Assembly (NCBI RefSeq): GCF_041428715.1
Contig: NZ_CP155572.1
Direction: 5' to 3' (one strand)
Length of the DNA: 64,000 nucleotides
Source: Sporomusa malonica
GTDB taxonomy: Bacteria; Bacillota; Negativicutes; Sporomusales; Sporomusaceae
Below the pieces are notes generated by a model. That model was given only the letters and a program-made list of their open reading frames with translations, was not told where the DNA came from and did no database searches. The position numbers were made by a program, and so were the translations under genes. Positions within the stretch are counted from its first letter, which is position 1, and each line of letters opens with the position of its first letter. This document shows positions 44,401 through 51,360 of the stretch, piece after piece.

Positions 44401-47400
44401 CATATTACCATAAAAACCAATGATATCTTCAGGAACAAGACCATAGCGAAGTTGGAAGAAATACTAAGCAACACCGCCCAGGAAGAAGCAGTACAAACCT
44501 TTGACAAAAGAGAATACTATCCCCTTACCGCAAACCAGCTGGGACTTTACTACGAATGGGAAAAGGACAGGAACGCGCTGCAATACAACATCCCCGAAGT
44601 AAGCAGATTCTCCTGCCAAGTTGACCCTCATAAACTAAAAACTGCTGTGAAACAAGTAATCGAGGCTCATTCTTACCTGAAAACCTGCCTGGGGATGAAA
44701 GACGGCCAGGTGGTGCAGCTGAGACATGATGACGAGCCGGTATGCATTGAGTTAGCCAAGTTAAGTGACGCGGACATCCCCAATATTAAGAAAACATTTG
44801 TCAAACCCTTTGACCTCTTCAACGGCCCCTTGTACAGAATTGCTGTCTATTATACCGACCAGCATACTTACCTGTTCACGGACATCCACCATATCATCAT
44901 CGACGGCAGCGCTCTTGGTGTGTTTATGGGTGATGTGGTAAAAGCCTATCAGGGCGAAGCGCTCATCCCGGAATCGTATACTGCCTTTGAACATGCTTTA
45001 GAAGAAGAGCAACTAATAGGAAGCGATAAATATAAGGAAGCCGAAAGTTTCTTTGACGCCAAATTAGTGGGTGGCATGACAGAACTGCCGCGAGTCGCCA
45101 AAGGCGGTGGAGAAAACCGCTCCAACCGGGTTGCTGTTTCGGTTCCCAGCTCAGGCATCAACAGCTTCTGTCAGATTAATGCTGTAACGCCAAATAGCCT
45201 CTTCCTGGCAGCTCTTTGCACAACCTTAAGCCGCTATATCAGGGAAGAACGGATCGCTATTGCCGCTATTTCCAGCGGGAGAAATGAAAACAAATTGCAT
45301 AACATCATGGGGATGCTCGTAAAAACGGTGCCTGTTGTCGTTGAAGTCAAGGCCAAGGAAAAAACGGCGGATTATGTGAAGGCCGTACAGGATAACATGT
45401 TTGAAGCCTTGAACCACGATAGCTATCCTTTTACCAAAATAGCAGAAAAACATGGAATTGTACCGCAAATCAGCTATGCCTATCAGGGGGGGATGGAGGA
45501 AGGGTTCGAACTCGCAGGCGAGATGGCGGAAACTAAAGCTTTGGCGTTAAACAAAGCGAAATTCCCCTTATCTATTGCTGCCAGTCCCTGCAATGGCGAT
45601 TATGAAATCCATATTGAGTATGATGAAAGCCTGTACACGCAGGAGTATATGGAGACCTTAGGCAGAGCCATAGCCGAGTGCGCAAATAACATGGCGGAAA
45701 ACTCTGAACAAAGATGCGAAACCCTTGCCATTATACCAGAGGAAGATAAGGTGAAAATCCTCAGCCAGTTCCAGGGCAGAGTCTTAGACTATGACAAGAA
45801 CGCCACTTTTATTGACTTGTTTAGAAAACAGGCTCAAATACATGCTGGCCATATCGCCTTAGTTGATGCAGTGAGCAGTTTGAGTTACGAGCTAGCCGAT
45901 GTGTACAGCGAATGCCTCGCCAGGGAACTTGTGCGCTTAGGTGTAACAAAAAACACTTTTGTCGGAATCATGCTGCCCAGACGCAGAGAATTCATGATAA
46001 GCGTAATTGCAGCCATGAAAGCCGGCGGGGCTTATGTGCCGCTGGATAATGAATACCCTCTGGAAAGAATTGAGTATATGCTTCAGGATAGCGGCGCGGC
46101 TGTGCTGATCACCACAAAGGATATTTATGAGTCAAAAGGTTTACAGGTTGACAATGTCATTTTGATCGATGAATTTGAATTTGGCGAAGAACGGAATCAG
46201 GACATCCGGCTGGCAGCACCCGAGAGGGAGAATTTAGCCTACATGATCTATACCTCGGGTTCAACAGGAAAACCTAAGGGAGTTATGATCAGGCATAAAT
46301 CCCTGTCGGCCTTCCTGGCCTGGCGGGCCAAAGATTATGGATTAACTGCTGCAGACAATGTGTGCTGCCACAGCAGCTTCAGCTTTGATGCCTCTGTCTA
46401 TGATTTGTTTGTGCCCCTTACTCTTGGCGGCCAGCTGCATATCGTCAGCGAAGATATGCGTCAGGATATGCAGGCTTTGCATCGCTATCTTATTGCGCAC
46501 AACATTACCGATGGTGCCTTTAGCACCCAGCTTGGCACGGAACTCATTAATCAATTTGATGTGCCGTTGAAATCGATCACCCTAGGCGGAGAAAAACTCA
46601 AAGCAGTAAAAAAAATAAGCGGCACTTTAGTGAATGGCTATGGACCCACAGAGTTCACCATCAGTTCCAGCTATCACATCGTTGACCAGGATAAGGAATA
46701 TGACAACATACCAATCGGTAAGCCGGTGGCAAACGCGTGGTCCTATGTGGTGGATGAAACCATGAACCTCCTGCCTATTGGCGTAGCCGGAGAATTATGC
46801 CTTGCCGGTGAACAGATCGCATTGGGCTACTGGAACAGAGCAGAGCTGACTGCAGAAAAGTTTATCGATAATCCCTTTAAGACCTGCGAAGAAAATGCCA
46901 AGATGTATCGTACCGGTGACTTAGTGCGGTGGAATGCCAACGGTGATCTGGAATATGCCGGCCGGATCGACAATCAGATCAAACTCAGAGGCTTCCGCAT
47001 CGAGCTTGGCGAGATTGAAAGCGCCATGGCGAAGTTCCTTGGTATCACCGCCAGCGTGGCTGACATCAAAACCATCGGCGCAGTCCAGCATCTATGTGGC
47101 TACTTTACAGCCGACAGCGACATCGACACCAGCCAATTGAGGGAGCACCTGCGACAAGGCCTTACAGAATACATGGTACCGACAGCGTTGCTCCAGCTGG
47201 ACAAAATTCCCCTTACACCGAACGGCAAAGTGGATAAAAAAGCCCTGCCGGTGCCGGAACTGCAGAACCTCAATGAATATGTGGCTCCGACCAATGAATT
47301 GGAAGCCAAGCTATGTCAGATTTTTGCTGAAACATTGCAGATGGATCAAGTAGGCATCACCGACAGCTTCTTTGAGCTTGGCGGCACTTCCCTGCTTGTC

Positions 47401-48705
47401 ATGAAAGTCGTGGTCAAAGCTATGGCTATGGATATAGGGCTCACCTACGGCAACGTCTTTGCGTATCAAACTCCGCAAAAACTTGCCGAATTCGTAAGCA
47501 GCAGTGTCAAAGAAGCTTCCATTATCGACACTGGAACCTATGACTACAGCACGATTGATCAGCTCCTTGTTAAAAATTCCTTAGGTGAGATCACGGAGAA
47601 CCCCCTAGGAGATATTCTCTTAACAGGAGCAACTGGGTTTCTGGGGATCCATGTGCTGCGGGAATTCCTGGATAATTACCCCGGCAAGGTATATTGTCTG
47701 ATGCGCTCACAAGACGGCAATTCAGCCGACATGAGACTGAAAGTCAGGCTCGTATACTATTTCGACAACGACTACTCGGAGCTGTTTGGCAACCGGATCT
47801 TTACCCTGGAGGGTGACATTACCGAACCTGAATCCATAACTGTAAAAGTCGACACAGTGATCAACTGTGCGGCTATGGTTAAGCATTTTGCCGTAGGCAA
47901 CGAATTGGAAAAGGTCAATGTCGACGGTGTTCGCAACCTGATTCAGTATTGCCGGGAACAGGATGCAATGCTGATTCAGATCTCAACTTCCAGCGTTGCA
48001 GGAGTAGCCGATGCTTCCATGAAAGATGTGAAGATGAAGGAATCCCAACTGTACATAGGACAAATTATCGACAATAAATATGTGCACAGCAAATATTTGG
48101 CCGAACGGTATGTTCTGGAAGCGGCAGCTCTGGGATTAAAAGCAAAAATCATGCGGGTTGGCAACCTGATGGCGCGCAGTCAGGACGGAGAATTCCAGCT
48201 AAATTTTCAGGGCAATTCCTTTATGAACAGTTTAAAATCCTATAAACTGCTAGGGAAATTCCCCGTAACCCGCATGGGCGGGGAAGCAGAGTTTTCGCCT
48301 ATCGACAGCACGGCCAAAGCGGTATTAAAGCTCGCCCAGTCCAACAGCGAATACACCGTATTCCATCCCTACAACAATCATGCTGTCTACATGGCTGATG
48401 TTATCTATGCCATGAAAGAGTACGGCTTTTCTATCGAGGTTGTAAGTGAAAAGGAGTTTGAACATTGCTTACGGGAAAAAATGCAGGATGAAACCATCAT
48501 GTCGGCTCTGACGGGAATCCTGGCCTACCAGGAAAATGACACGGAAAAGCCGGTTTATGGGGTGGGCAGTACGAACCAGTTTACGACTGAGGTTCTGTAC
48601 AGGCTGAATTTCGTATGGCCAGTGACATCTGAGTTTTACATTAAAATGGCCATTGAAGCCCTGGACAGCCTAGGATTCTTCGATGTGCTGTTTAAGCCGG
48701 AGTAG
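35422..48705 (+). CDS. four-module nonribosomal peptide synthetase with terminal reductase
   Basis: 4427 residues, order C-A-T-C-A-T-C-A-T-C-A-T-R. C1 about 35440-36700 (CHLNTDG, with the second histidine of HHxxxDG). A1 36760-38200 (YTSGSTGTPKG), T1 38210-38430 (VGLTSI carries the pantetheine serine). C2 38470-39700 (HHIIIDG), A2 39775-41215, T2, C3 41485-42700 (HHIIIDG), A3 42770-44225 (YTSGSTGKPKG), T3, C4 44500-45740, A4 45800-47260, T4 47290-47510 (GGTSL). R 47590-48700: Rossmann TGATGFLG and catalytic YVHSK. An N-terminal C domain implies an acyl starter; R releases an aldehyde or alcohol. No epimerase, methyltransferase or thioesterase. A1 and A2 are nearly identical. ATG 35422 is a little far from ggaaggaga; the ATG at 35414 stops after three codons. 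Confidence 0.96.
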   Translation: MKQFEYYAKASKYTKALWLEMTRIPANEHIRYHGTRYWTFAGDLDIIRLQNALQAVVNNNWDMRSNFFEHNGEIYLGVRRVVDVKLEYREVGSAQECSLYIEKMAALPFDFERDLLVRCAAIKNMADQQTTLLFVFCHLNTDGAVTENFARQVEQAYVNNEKPTPEGSDSAGLEVLKAYMSAEAEDAADNTGIAYWVSRLSGRTMTNQLPRESGSRKLDFKVIQASRMIKGEVYKKIKGFCEANKVSLFNFMQALTGILVCRYSGFGEAVIAYPVSLRGPYKALKGFCVNQLPYVFEEKGTFAEQVRKLHEEIPPRSARKVAAWELNGTVYSKGNHINVALTNSLSNKFDFARIGSIIENMWVPNVTQCDLVVSYAELADGIDITVLSVAGVLSRESLEQIAGHLVWLAENHQMLQHGDSIVTDEQIKMLDRFNQTHKEYPNPCGTIVEMFKQTVSRVPDRIAVVYEERKYTYQELDDITEKLAKHLKPLGVGAEQVVGVLIDRSEYMVIYPLAILKAGGAYMPLDYSFPSDRLEFMLKDAGVKLILSEQNKVEEHIPQFDGRVIKIDDISGMAVDEDIALPVPTPHDMFVILYTSGSTGTPKGCILEHHNMVNYCKWYQSYYHVTERDRSPAYANFGFDAHMLDIYPFITCGASTYVIPSDMRLDFIRLNRYFEDNQISIAFMTTQLGRHFVEQLDNKSLRTLMIGGEKLLPIKKPSYDFYNVYGPTECTLFTTSHVIKQDYDSSLIGKPLDNYQLYVLDAGLQLVPPGVAGELCVGGAGVGRGYLNRDDVTAEKFILWQGKRIYRTGDLVRWTLDGEIEYIGRMDGQVKLRGLRIELGEIEAQILSYEGITSCAVAVKEIGGTEHLCGYYTAETEVDQEKIKQQLATKLTAFMIPTAFTRLDAIPLTSNGKVNRKALPDPVIERQEIVSPQNETQQQLFDIIAGILTTRDFGITDDFFSVGLTSILAIKLSVDIYKQFGVNVKTSDIFKNKTIEQLEQLVNNTSREEETTTFVKQEYYPLTENQLGLYYEWEKDRTALQYNIPQVSKFSNQVDPSKLKVAVEKVIEAHPYIKTCLGMKDGQVVQLRRDDEPVYIKLAEVSDADILRIKETFVKPFDLFQEPLYRIAVYHTQQHTYLFTDIHHIIIDGSALGVFMADVVKAYNGEEVTQEIYTAFEHALEEEQLIGSERYLAAEKYFDEKLKNGMIELPKIAASGGEKQSAFVAVPVPVSGESINSFCLKNAVTPANLFLSAVCMTLHRYTREEQIAITAISSGRNETKLNGIMGMMVKTLPVAVSIRPDENTLDYVKAVQNNMLETLSHEIYPFTKMVEKHKIVPQINYAYQGGMLEQIMLEGQAAEMEGLALEKVKFPLVVFAMPKLNGYEFKIEYDNSLYTKDYIETLCSAIAECVGKIAESPKMLCKDICIVNDGQLKVLEKFNQTHAEYPNSCGSIVEMFRQQAEKMPDNIAVVYEERKYTYQELDDITDKLAKHLKTMGVGAEQVVGVLIDRSEYMVIYPLAVLKAGGAYMPLDYSFPSDRLEFMLKDAGVKLILSEQNKVEEHIPQFGGRIIKADDISMMAVDESIPLPVPAPNDMFVILYTSGSTGMPKGCILEHHNLVNYCKWYQSYYHVTERDRSPAYANFGFDAHMLDIYPFITCGASTYVIPSDMRLDFIRLNRYFEDNQISIAFMTTQLGRHFVEQLDNKSLRTLMIGGEKLLPIKKPSYDFYNVYGPTECTLFTTSHVIKQDYDSSIIGKPLDNYQLYVLDAGLQLVPPGVAGELCVGGAGVGRGYLNRDDVTAEKFILWQGKRIYRTGDLVRWTPDGEIEYIGRMDGQVKLRGLRIELGEIEAQILSYEGITSCAVAVKEIGGTEHLCGYYTAETEIDQEKLKQQLATKLTTFMIPTAFTQLDTLPLTSNGKVNRKALPDPVIERQEIVSPQNETQQQLFDIIAGILTTRDFGITDDFFSVGLTSIMAIKLSVDIYKQFGVNVKTSDIFKNKTIEQLEQLVNNTSREEETTTFAKQEYYPLTENQLGLYYEWEKDRTALQYNIPQVSKFSNQVDPSKLKAAVEKVIEAHSYLKTCLGMKDGQVVQLRRDDKPVYIELAEVSDADIASIKEIFVKPFDLFQEPLYRIAVYHTEQHTYLFTDIHHIIIDGSALGVFMADVVKAYNDEELTQEIYTAFEHALEEERLIGSERYHAAEKYFDDKLKNGMTELPRVMASGEEKQDAFVAVPVSGECINSFCQKNAVTPGNLFLSAVCMTLHRYTREEQIAITAISSGRSENKLNGIMGMLVKTLPVVVPIRSDETTVDYVKAVQDNMLETLSHEIYPFTKMVEKHKIAPLINYAYQGGMEESFELEGKPAETEVLALNKAKFPLAITAIPNNGDYEISIEYDDSLYTKDYIKIFTSAIAECAKQMAKQSQLLCKAIPIIDDEQQALLQSFNPAYEEFAEKTWHEVFEKTVKVSSGYTALIAGDKTLSYAELNASANKIAHALITKGIRPEDKVAFLLPRDSRLICTMLGIIKSGGAFIPVDPEYPADRINHVLEDSGAKFIITTKKNQAELNFSNGLVVDELLLQEADHNPVTDVTADNLCYIIYTSGSTGKPKGVMLEHHNIVNYVLPLPSNFYINKYCSCRVSLSITTVAFDVFLEETLVTLANGLTLAFADEETVRNPMLLAKFMLATQAEVMAITPSLVMQYLEAEDFAKALANVKVIICGGEKFPANCFSYLRKYTDAVIYNCYGPTETTIGSNAKELENEQVTVGKGLANVKLYIVDRDLNLLPIGAVGELLIGGRGVGRGYLNRPDLTQEMFILFQGERVYRSGDYAKWTTGGEVDIINRMDNQIKLRGLRIELGEIESRMNEYNGITASVVIIRKLQNAEYLCAYFTAKGKVNSSDLRDYLAQKLTAYMIPSSFTQLGKMPVTANGKTDLKALPEPVIQRQEMVPPQNGTQQQLFDITAGILGTEDFGITDDLFSVGLTSILAIKLAVAIHKQFHITIKTNDIFRNKTIAKLEEILSNTAQEEAVQTFDKREYYPLTANQLGLYYEWEKDRNALQYNIPEVSRFSCQVDPHKLKTAVKQVIEAHSYLKTCLGMKDGQVVQLRHDDEPVCIELAKLSDADIPNIKKTFVKPFDLFNGPLYRIAVYYTDQHTYLFTDIHHIIIDGSALGVFMGDVVKAYQGEALIPESYTAFEHALEEEQLIGSDKYKEAESFFDAKLVGGMTELPRVAKGGGENRSNRVAVSVPSSGINSFCQINAVTPNSLFLAALCTTLSRYIREERIAIAAISSGRNENKLHNIMGMLVKTVPVVVEVKAKEKTADYVKAVQDNMFEALNHDSYPFTKIAEKHGIVPQISYAYQGGMEEGFELAGEMAETKALALNKAKFPLSIAASPCNGDYEIHIEYDESLYTQEYMETLGRAIAECANNMAENSEQRCETLAIIPEEDKVKILSQFQGRVLDYDKNATFIDLFRKQAQIHAGHIALVDAVSSLSYELADVYSECLARELVRLGVTKNTFVGIMLPRRREFMISVIAAMKAGGAYVPLDNEYPLERIEYMLQDSGAAVLITTKDIYESKGLQVDNVILIDEFEFGEERNQDIRLAAPERENLAYMIYTSGSTGKPKGVMIRHKSLSAFLAWRAKDYGLTAADNVCCHSSFSFDASVYDLFVPLTLGGQLHIVSEDMRQDMQALHRYLIAHNITDGAFSTQLGTELINQFDVPLKSITLGGEKLKAVKKISGTLVNGYGPTEFTISSSYHIVDQDKEYDNIPIGKPVANAWSYVVDETMNLLPIGVAGELCLAGEQIALGYWNRAELTAEKFIDNPFKTCEENAKMYRTGDLVRWNANGDLEYAGRIDNQIKLRGFRIELGEIESAMAKFLGITASVADIKTIGAVQHLCGYFTADSDIDTSQLREHLRQGLTEYMVPTALLQLDKIPLTPNGKVDKKALPVPELQNLNEYVAPTNELEAKLCQIFAETLQMDQVGITDSFFELGGTSLLVMKVVVKAMAMDIGLTYGNVFAYQTPQKLAEFVSSSVKEASIIDTGTYDYSTIDQLLVKNSLGEITENPLGDILLTGATGFLGIHVLREFLDNYPGKVYCLMRSQDGNSADMRLKVRLVYYFDNDYSELFGNRIFTLEGDITEPESITVKVDTVINCAAMVKHFAVGNELEKVNVDGVRNLIQYCREQDAMLIQISTSSVAGVADASMKDVKMKESQLYIGQIIDNKYVHSKYLAERYVLEAAALGLKAKIMRVGNLMARSQDGEFQLNFQGNSFMNSLKSYKLLGKFPVTRMGGEAEFSPIDSTAKAVLKLAQSNSEYTVFHPYNNHAVYMADVIYAMKEYGFSIEVVSEKEFEHCLREKMQDETIMSALTGILAYQENDTEKPVYGVGSTNQFTTEVLYRLNFVWPVTSEFYIKMAIEALDSLGFFDVLFKPE
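36714..39590 (+). repeat. intragenic tandem module repeat, unit 1 (A1-T1-C2)
   Basis: Matches 39729-42605 at a fixed offset of 3015 bp (1005 codons). Across the A domains the DNA is almost identical; for example, 37366-37500 and 40381-40515 differ at one base by eye. Similarity falls in the late C domain. Confidence 0.9.
39729..42605 (+). repeat. intragenic tandem module repeat, unit 2 (A2-T2-C3)
   Basis: Second unit of the 3015-bp-offset duplication. The substrate-pocket segments of A2 are identical in protein sequence to A1. The third and fourth modules are clearly more diverged. Confidence 0.9.
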
Positions 48706-48728
48706 GGGGCAATTTTAGTGAATGAGCT

Positions 48729-49334
48729 ATGATTTACCTGTTCGATAATATAAATTCCTTTACAGATGGACTATTTTGGAGAAGCTTACAAGTTATCCCA
48801 CCTGAAAGAGCAGCAAAAGCAACTCAGTATAGGAGCATGAGGGACAGGAAATTATCTGTTATCGCATATCTCCTGTTAATGTACGGATTAAAAAAAGAAC
48901 ATGGAATTACCGAAAAGATAAATTGGGGATTTGGTGAGAATGGCAAACCTTATTTAAGTGATTATCCCGATATATTTTTTAACATTAGTCATTGTAAGTG
49001 TGGGGTGGTTTGTGCAATATCGAATGAAGATATAGGAATAGATATTGAGGAAGTAGGAGTTTATGAGGAAGAAGTGGCAAAATATATTTGTAATGTGAGC
49101 GAATATAATAGCCTTAAAAATTCAAATGAGAAGGTTTTTGATTTTTGCAAATTATGGACAGTTAAAGAAAGTGTATTAAAATTTACAGGGGAAGGAATAT
49201 GTACAGATCTAAAGAACGTATTGAATAATATCCACTTAAATATTGAAACGGTATGGGCATCTGATCACCGTTATGTAATTTCGATATGTAAAAAAATGAA
49301 AGAAAATAGTACAATAATAAAAGCTTCCTTTTAA
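48729..49334 (+). CDS. Sfp-type 4-prime-phosphopantetheinyl transferase
   Basis: 201 residues, just 23 bp after the NRPS. It attaches phosphopantetheine to the T-domain serines. Motifs in order: NGKPYL (P1 region), FNISHC (about 80-85), IGIDIEEV (Mg-binding aspartate, about 101) and WTVKESVLKFTGEGI (about 146-160). It is distinctly more AT-rich than the NRPS and uses A/T-ending codons, which suggests a separate origin. ATG 48722 is a short out-of-frame ORF; 48729 is the start although the ribosome site is weak. Confidence 0.95.
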   Translation: MIYLFDNINSFTDGLFWRSLQVIPPERAAKATQYRSMRDRKLSVIAYLLLMYGLKKEHGITEKINWGFGENGKPYLSDYPDIFFNISHCKCGVVCAISNEDIGIDIEEVGVYEEEVAKYICNVSEYNSLKNSNEKVFDFCKLWTVKESVLKFTGEGICTDLKNVLNNIHLNIETVWASDHRYVISICKKMKENSTIIKASF

Positions 49335-49483
49335 ATGCGGCGAGCCATTACATGAAACTCCTATTTTCACGGGTAAGTGTGGAGGTTGTGAAGTTTTCAG
49401 GGAATGTATTTGATAAAATGATAGCGATATTCTTCAATCCCCACATATACTACAGATAGAACCATCAAAAGAGGGGGTCTGAG

Positions 49484-49771
49484 ATGCTTAAATCAGATTT
49501 CCAGGATATTTTAAGAACCTTCATTTATACAAACCTGCCTGCGCTTATGAACCCAATGAGCAGTGTTGTTATCGTAACTAATGCTCCCCCAACCTCTGCC
49601 ACTCCAGATACAGATACCATAGTAGTGACTCCAGAAGTCTTGAGTGTGCTTCAAACATATGTATTAAATAACTTTCCGAATTTGAACTTGCCATCTGATA
49701 TTCAAGCGGTTGCAAAACAGTTTTTCGCTTTAAATACTACCGTTAATGATACCTTTACTGTATCGCAATAA
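49484..49771 (+). CDS. small protein of unknown function, 95 aa
   Basis: Not recognised. agaggggg lies 8 bases before ATG. Sequence is rich in T, P, V and N with no charged clusters (for example TNAPPTSATPDTDTIVVTPEVL). There is no signal peptide or membrane span. It lies 149 bp after the phosphopantetheinyl transferase with no terminator between, so it could be at the tail of the NRPS transcript, but there is no evidence for a role in it. Confidence 0.7.
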   Translation: MLKSDFQDILRTFIYTNLPALMNPMSSVVIVTNAPPTSATPDTDTIVVTPEVLSVLQTYVLNNFPNLNLPSDIQAVAKQFFALNTTVNDTFTVSQ

Positions 49772-49803
49772 AAAAAAGAAGAGCCATCCAAACTATGGAT
49801 GGC
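49771..49803 (-). terminator. terminator for the NlpC/P60 gene
   Basis: GCCATCCA (49783-49790) / TGGATGGC (49796-49803), loop AACTA. The A-run at 49769-49777 becomes a T-run on the minus strand, so it serves the minus-strand gene and also ends the convergent small gene. Confidence 0.8.
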
Positions 49804-49819
49804 TTATAATTAGTAAGAT

Positions 49820-50467
49820 CTACTGAATATATCTGCGGGCACCAATATAGCGTTGGGTGTAGTAATCCTCTGACAGCGAATTAATGGCTACCTCTTTGGC
49901 AGCTGAGCTGGCGTGAATGAATTTGCCGTCACCCATGTAGAAGCCTACATGAGATGCGCCAGGCTTATAGGTCGTAAAGAAGACCATATCGCCTACTTGT
50001 AAATTAGCTTTCTCTACAGCAATGCCTTTGCTAAATTGTTCAGCTGCTGTTCGGGGAATGCTAATACCGTTTTCCTTCATTACATATTGTGTGTATCCGG
50101 AACAATCCCAGCCGTCAGGGGTTGTTCCGCCCCAAACATAGGGAACTCCCATATATTTTTGAGCACTTTTAACAATAGCAGCGCCTTTTGTATCGGTCGC
50201 ATTATTACTAGTTTTGGGACTTACTGCAGCTCCCAGGACCGAGGATATATTGTTAGCACTGCTGCTTGTATCAGACGAGCCAAGAAATTTACCCAATACA
50301 AGTGCTAGCAGGATATTTAATAATCCGCCAGACCCGCCACTGTTTTGGGTAGAGGGACTAACGACATCTGTAAGCGAAAACGCCTGAGCTGGTGCAGCTG
50401 GGATAAACAAGGTAGTAAATACAGCCAAGAGAAGAACAAGCGTTATGTGTTGGGTATAGCGTTTCAT
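49820..50467 (-). CDS. secreted NlpC/P60 peptidoglycan endopeptidase (C40)
   Basis: 215 residues. Signal peptide (LVLLLAVFTTLFIPAAPAQA). A Ser/Gly/Asn-rich region follows, then the NlpC/P60 domain (about 95-213): catalytic cysteine in GWDCSGYTQYV, histidine in SHVGFY, and third residue in FIHASS. It cleaves D-Glu-diaminopimelate-type bonds in wall peptides. aaggaggg precedes ATG on the minus strand. A consensus-like promoter lies at 50515-50543. Confidence 0.93.
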   Translation of the reverse strand: MKRYTQHITLVLLLAVFTTLFIPAAPAQAFSLTDVVSPSTQNSGGSGGLLNILLALVLGKFLGSSDTSSSANNISSVLGAAVSPKTSNNATDTKGAAIVKSAQKYMGVPYVWGGTTPDGWDCSGYTQYVMKENGISIPRTAAEQFSKGIAVEKANLQVGDMVFFTTYKPGASHVGFYMGDGKFIHASSAAKEVAINSLSEDYYTQRYIGARRYIQ

Positions 50468-50514
50468 TTACGCCCTCCTTATCTTATTCAAATTTTTTTG
50501 CAAATAACAAGCTA

Positions 50515-50543
50515 ATAATAACATAGTAAATTTGTTATGTAAA
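50515..50543 (-). promoter_or_regulatory. promoter of the NlpC/P60 gene
   Basis: On the minus strand TTTACA (50543-50538), 17 bp, TATTAT (50520-50515), about 50 bp before the start codon. Confidence 0.7.
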
Positions 50544-50554
50544 CACAATAAATT

Positions 50555-50646
50555 TACCATAAAGAAAACACGGCTTGCGCCGAGCCTCTGGTGACGGCGG
50601 AAGTCGATGTTGCCCTTATCCAGACGGAAAGTTATACTTTCTAACA
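50555..50646 (+). repeat. dispersed ~90-bp repeat, copy 3
   Basis: Same orientation as copy 2 with about ten substitutions by eye, some appearing compensatory within short stems. It lies between the NlpC promoter and the mgsA terminator. Confidence 0.85.
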
Positions 50647-50658
50647 GGAAAATAAATA

Positions 50659-50703
50659 GACCTCAGATCTAAGTAACCGAGCGCCGGTTGCAAAGCTGAG
50701 GTC
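50659..50703 (-). terminator. terminator of mgsA
   Basis: GACCTCAG (50659-50666) / CTGAGGTC (50696-50703); read on the minus strand the stem is followed by TATTTATTTT. Confidence 0.75.
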
Positions 50704-50719
50704 TTGTTGAGTGACTAAT

Positions 50720-51097
50720 TTAGTCTTCGCTAGTAAAACACCGTAATACTAAATTGGCTGTCGCAGTATTGGTGGCAACAGGAATGTTGTGAACGTCGCA
50801 TATGCGCAGAAGCGCAGTGATATCCGGCTCATGTGGCTGCGCCGTCAAAGGGTCGCGCAGGAAAATTACGGCGTCAACTTGCTGGCAGGCGATCTGAGCG
50901 CCAATTTGCTGGTCACCGCCCAAAGGACCGGAGAGGTATGTGGTGACATCAAGTCCTGCTTTTTCCTGGATGATTCTTCCGGTAGTAGCGGTAGCAATTA
51001 AATTACAGTGGACCAGTGAGTCTTTGTTTTCTAAGACAAATGTAAGCATTTCTTCTTTTTTGCGATCATGGGCAATGAGTGCGACAGTTTTCCTCAT
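50720..51097 (-). CDS. mgsA: methylglyoxal synthase
   Basis: 125 residues from the ATG at 51097, chosen because gaggtg lies 6 bases upstream on the minus strand and MRKTVALIAHDRKK is the usual N-terminus. A longer ORF from 51172 lacks a ribosome site. It converts dihydroxyacetone phosphate to methylglyoxal. Phosphate-binding ATATTG, the conserved SGPLGGDQQIGAQIA, catalytic aspartates (DAVIFLRDPL) and NIPVATNTATA are all present. It is the overflow bypass of glycolysis when phosphate is scarce. Confidence 0.96.
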   Translation of the reverse strand: MRKTVALIAHDRKKEEMLTFVLENKDSLVHCNLIATATTGRIIQEKAGLDVTTYLSGPLGGDQQIGAQIACQQVDAVIFLRDPLTAQPHEPDITALLRICDVHNIPVATNTATANLVLRCFTSED

Positions 51098-51179
51098 ACG
51101 GTTCACCTCGTTGACAGTTTTTCCTATAATCTTATGATACCATAAAATGCTTGGGAATAAAGACGCGGACAAATATTTC

Positions 51180-51208
51180 TTGACTTTGTCTTTTTCAACT
51201 GGTATTAT
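51180..51208 (+). promoter_or_regulatory. promoter of the paaK-ACT operon
   Basis: TTGACT (51180-51185), 17 bp, TATTAT (51203-51208); about 50 bp upstream of the riboswitch. Confidence 0.75.
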
Positions 51209-51255
51209 ATTCCACGAATACAGTATACAAACAATAACAATGAATACCTTTACTG

Positions 51256-51360
51256 AGTGGAAGTGTGCCTAGGGTTCCGGCAGTTAACTCTGCGTCTGGT
51301 CCAAGCGGCGCAGGGCCCGGATGGGTCACACCGTGGGTAAAAAAAACCCTAGCGGAAAGT
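51256..51360 (+). promoter_or_regulatory. ykkC-family riboswitch, subtype 2 (probably ppGpp)
   Basis: Contains the family-specific CTAGGGTTCCGG (51269-51280), CTGGTCCAAGCGGCGCAG (51296-51313), CACACCGTG (51328-51336) and GCGGAAAG (51352-51359). The 3-prime GCGGAAAG rather than the GCCCGGGAGA of guanidine-I aptamers points to subtype 2, whose ligands are ppGpp or PRPP. ppGpp is favoured because a sister copy heads the branched-chain amino acid operon at 54335. Neither ligand can be proven by eye. Confidence 0.8.

Noticed and set aside
51098..51172. 25-residue N-terminal extension of MgsA
   Set aside because: Family proteins start at MRKTVALIAHD and the ribosome site is placed for ATG 51097.
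51256..51360. Guanidine-I riboswitch call for the ykkC-type element
   Set aside because: The 3-prime core is GCGGAAAG rather than GCCCGGGAGA and the genes are not guanidine or efflux genes; subtype 2 fits better.
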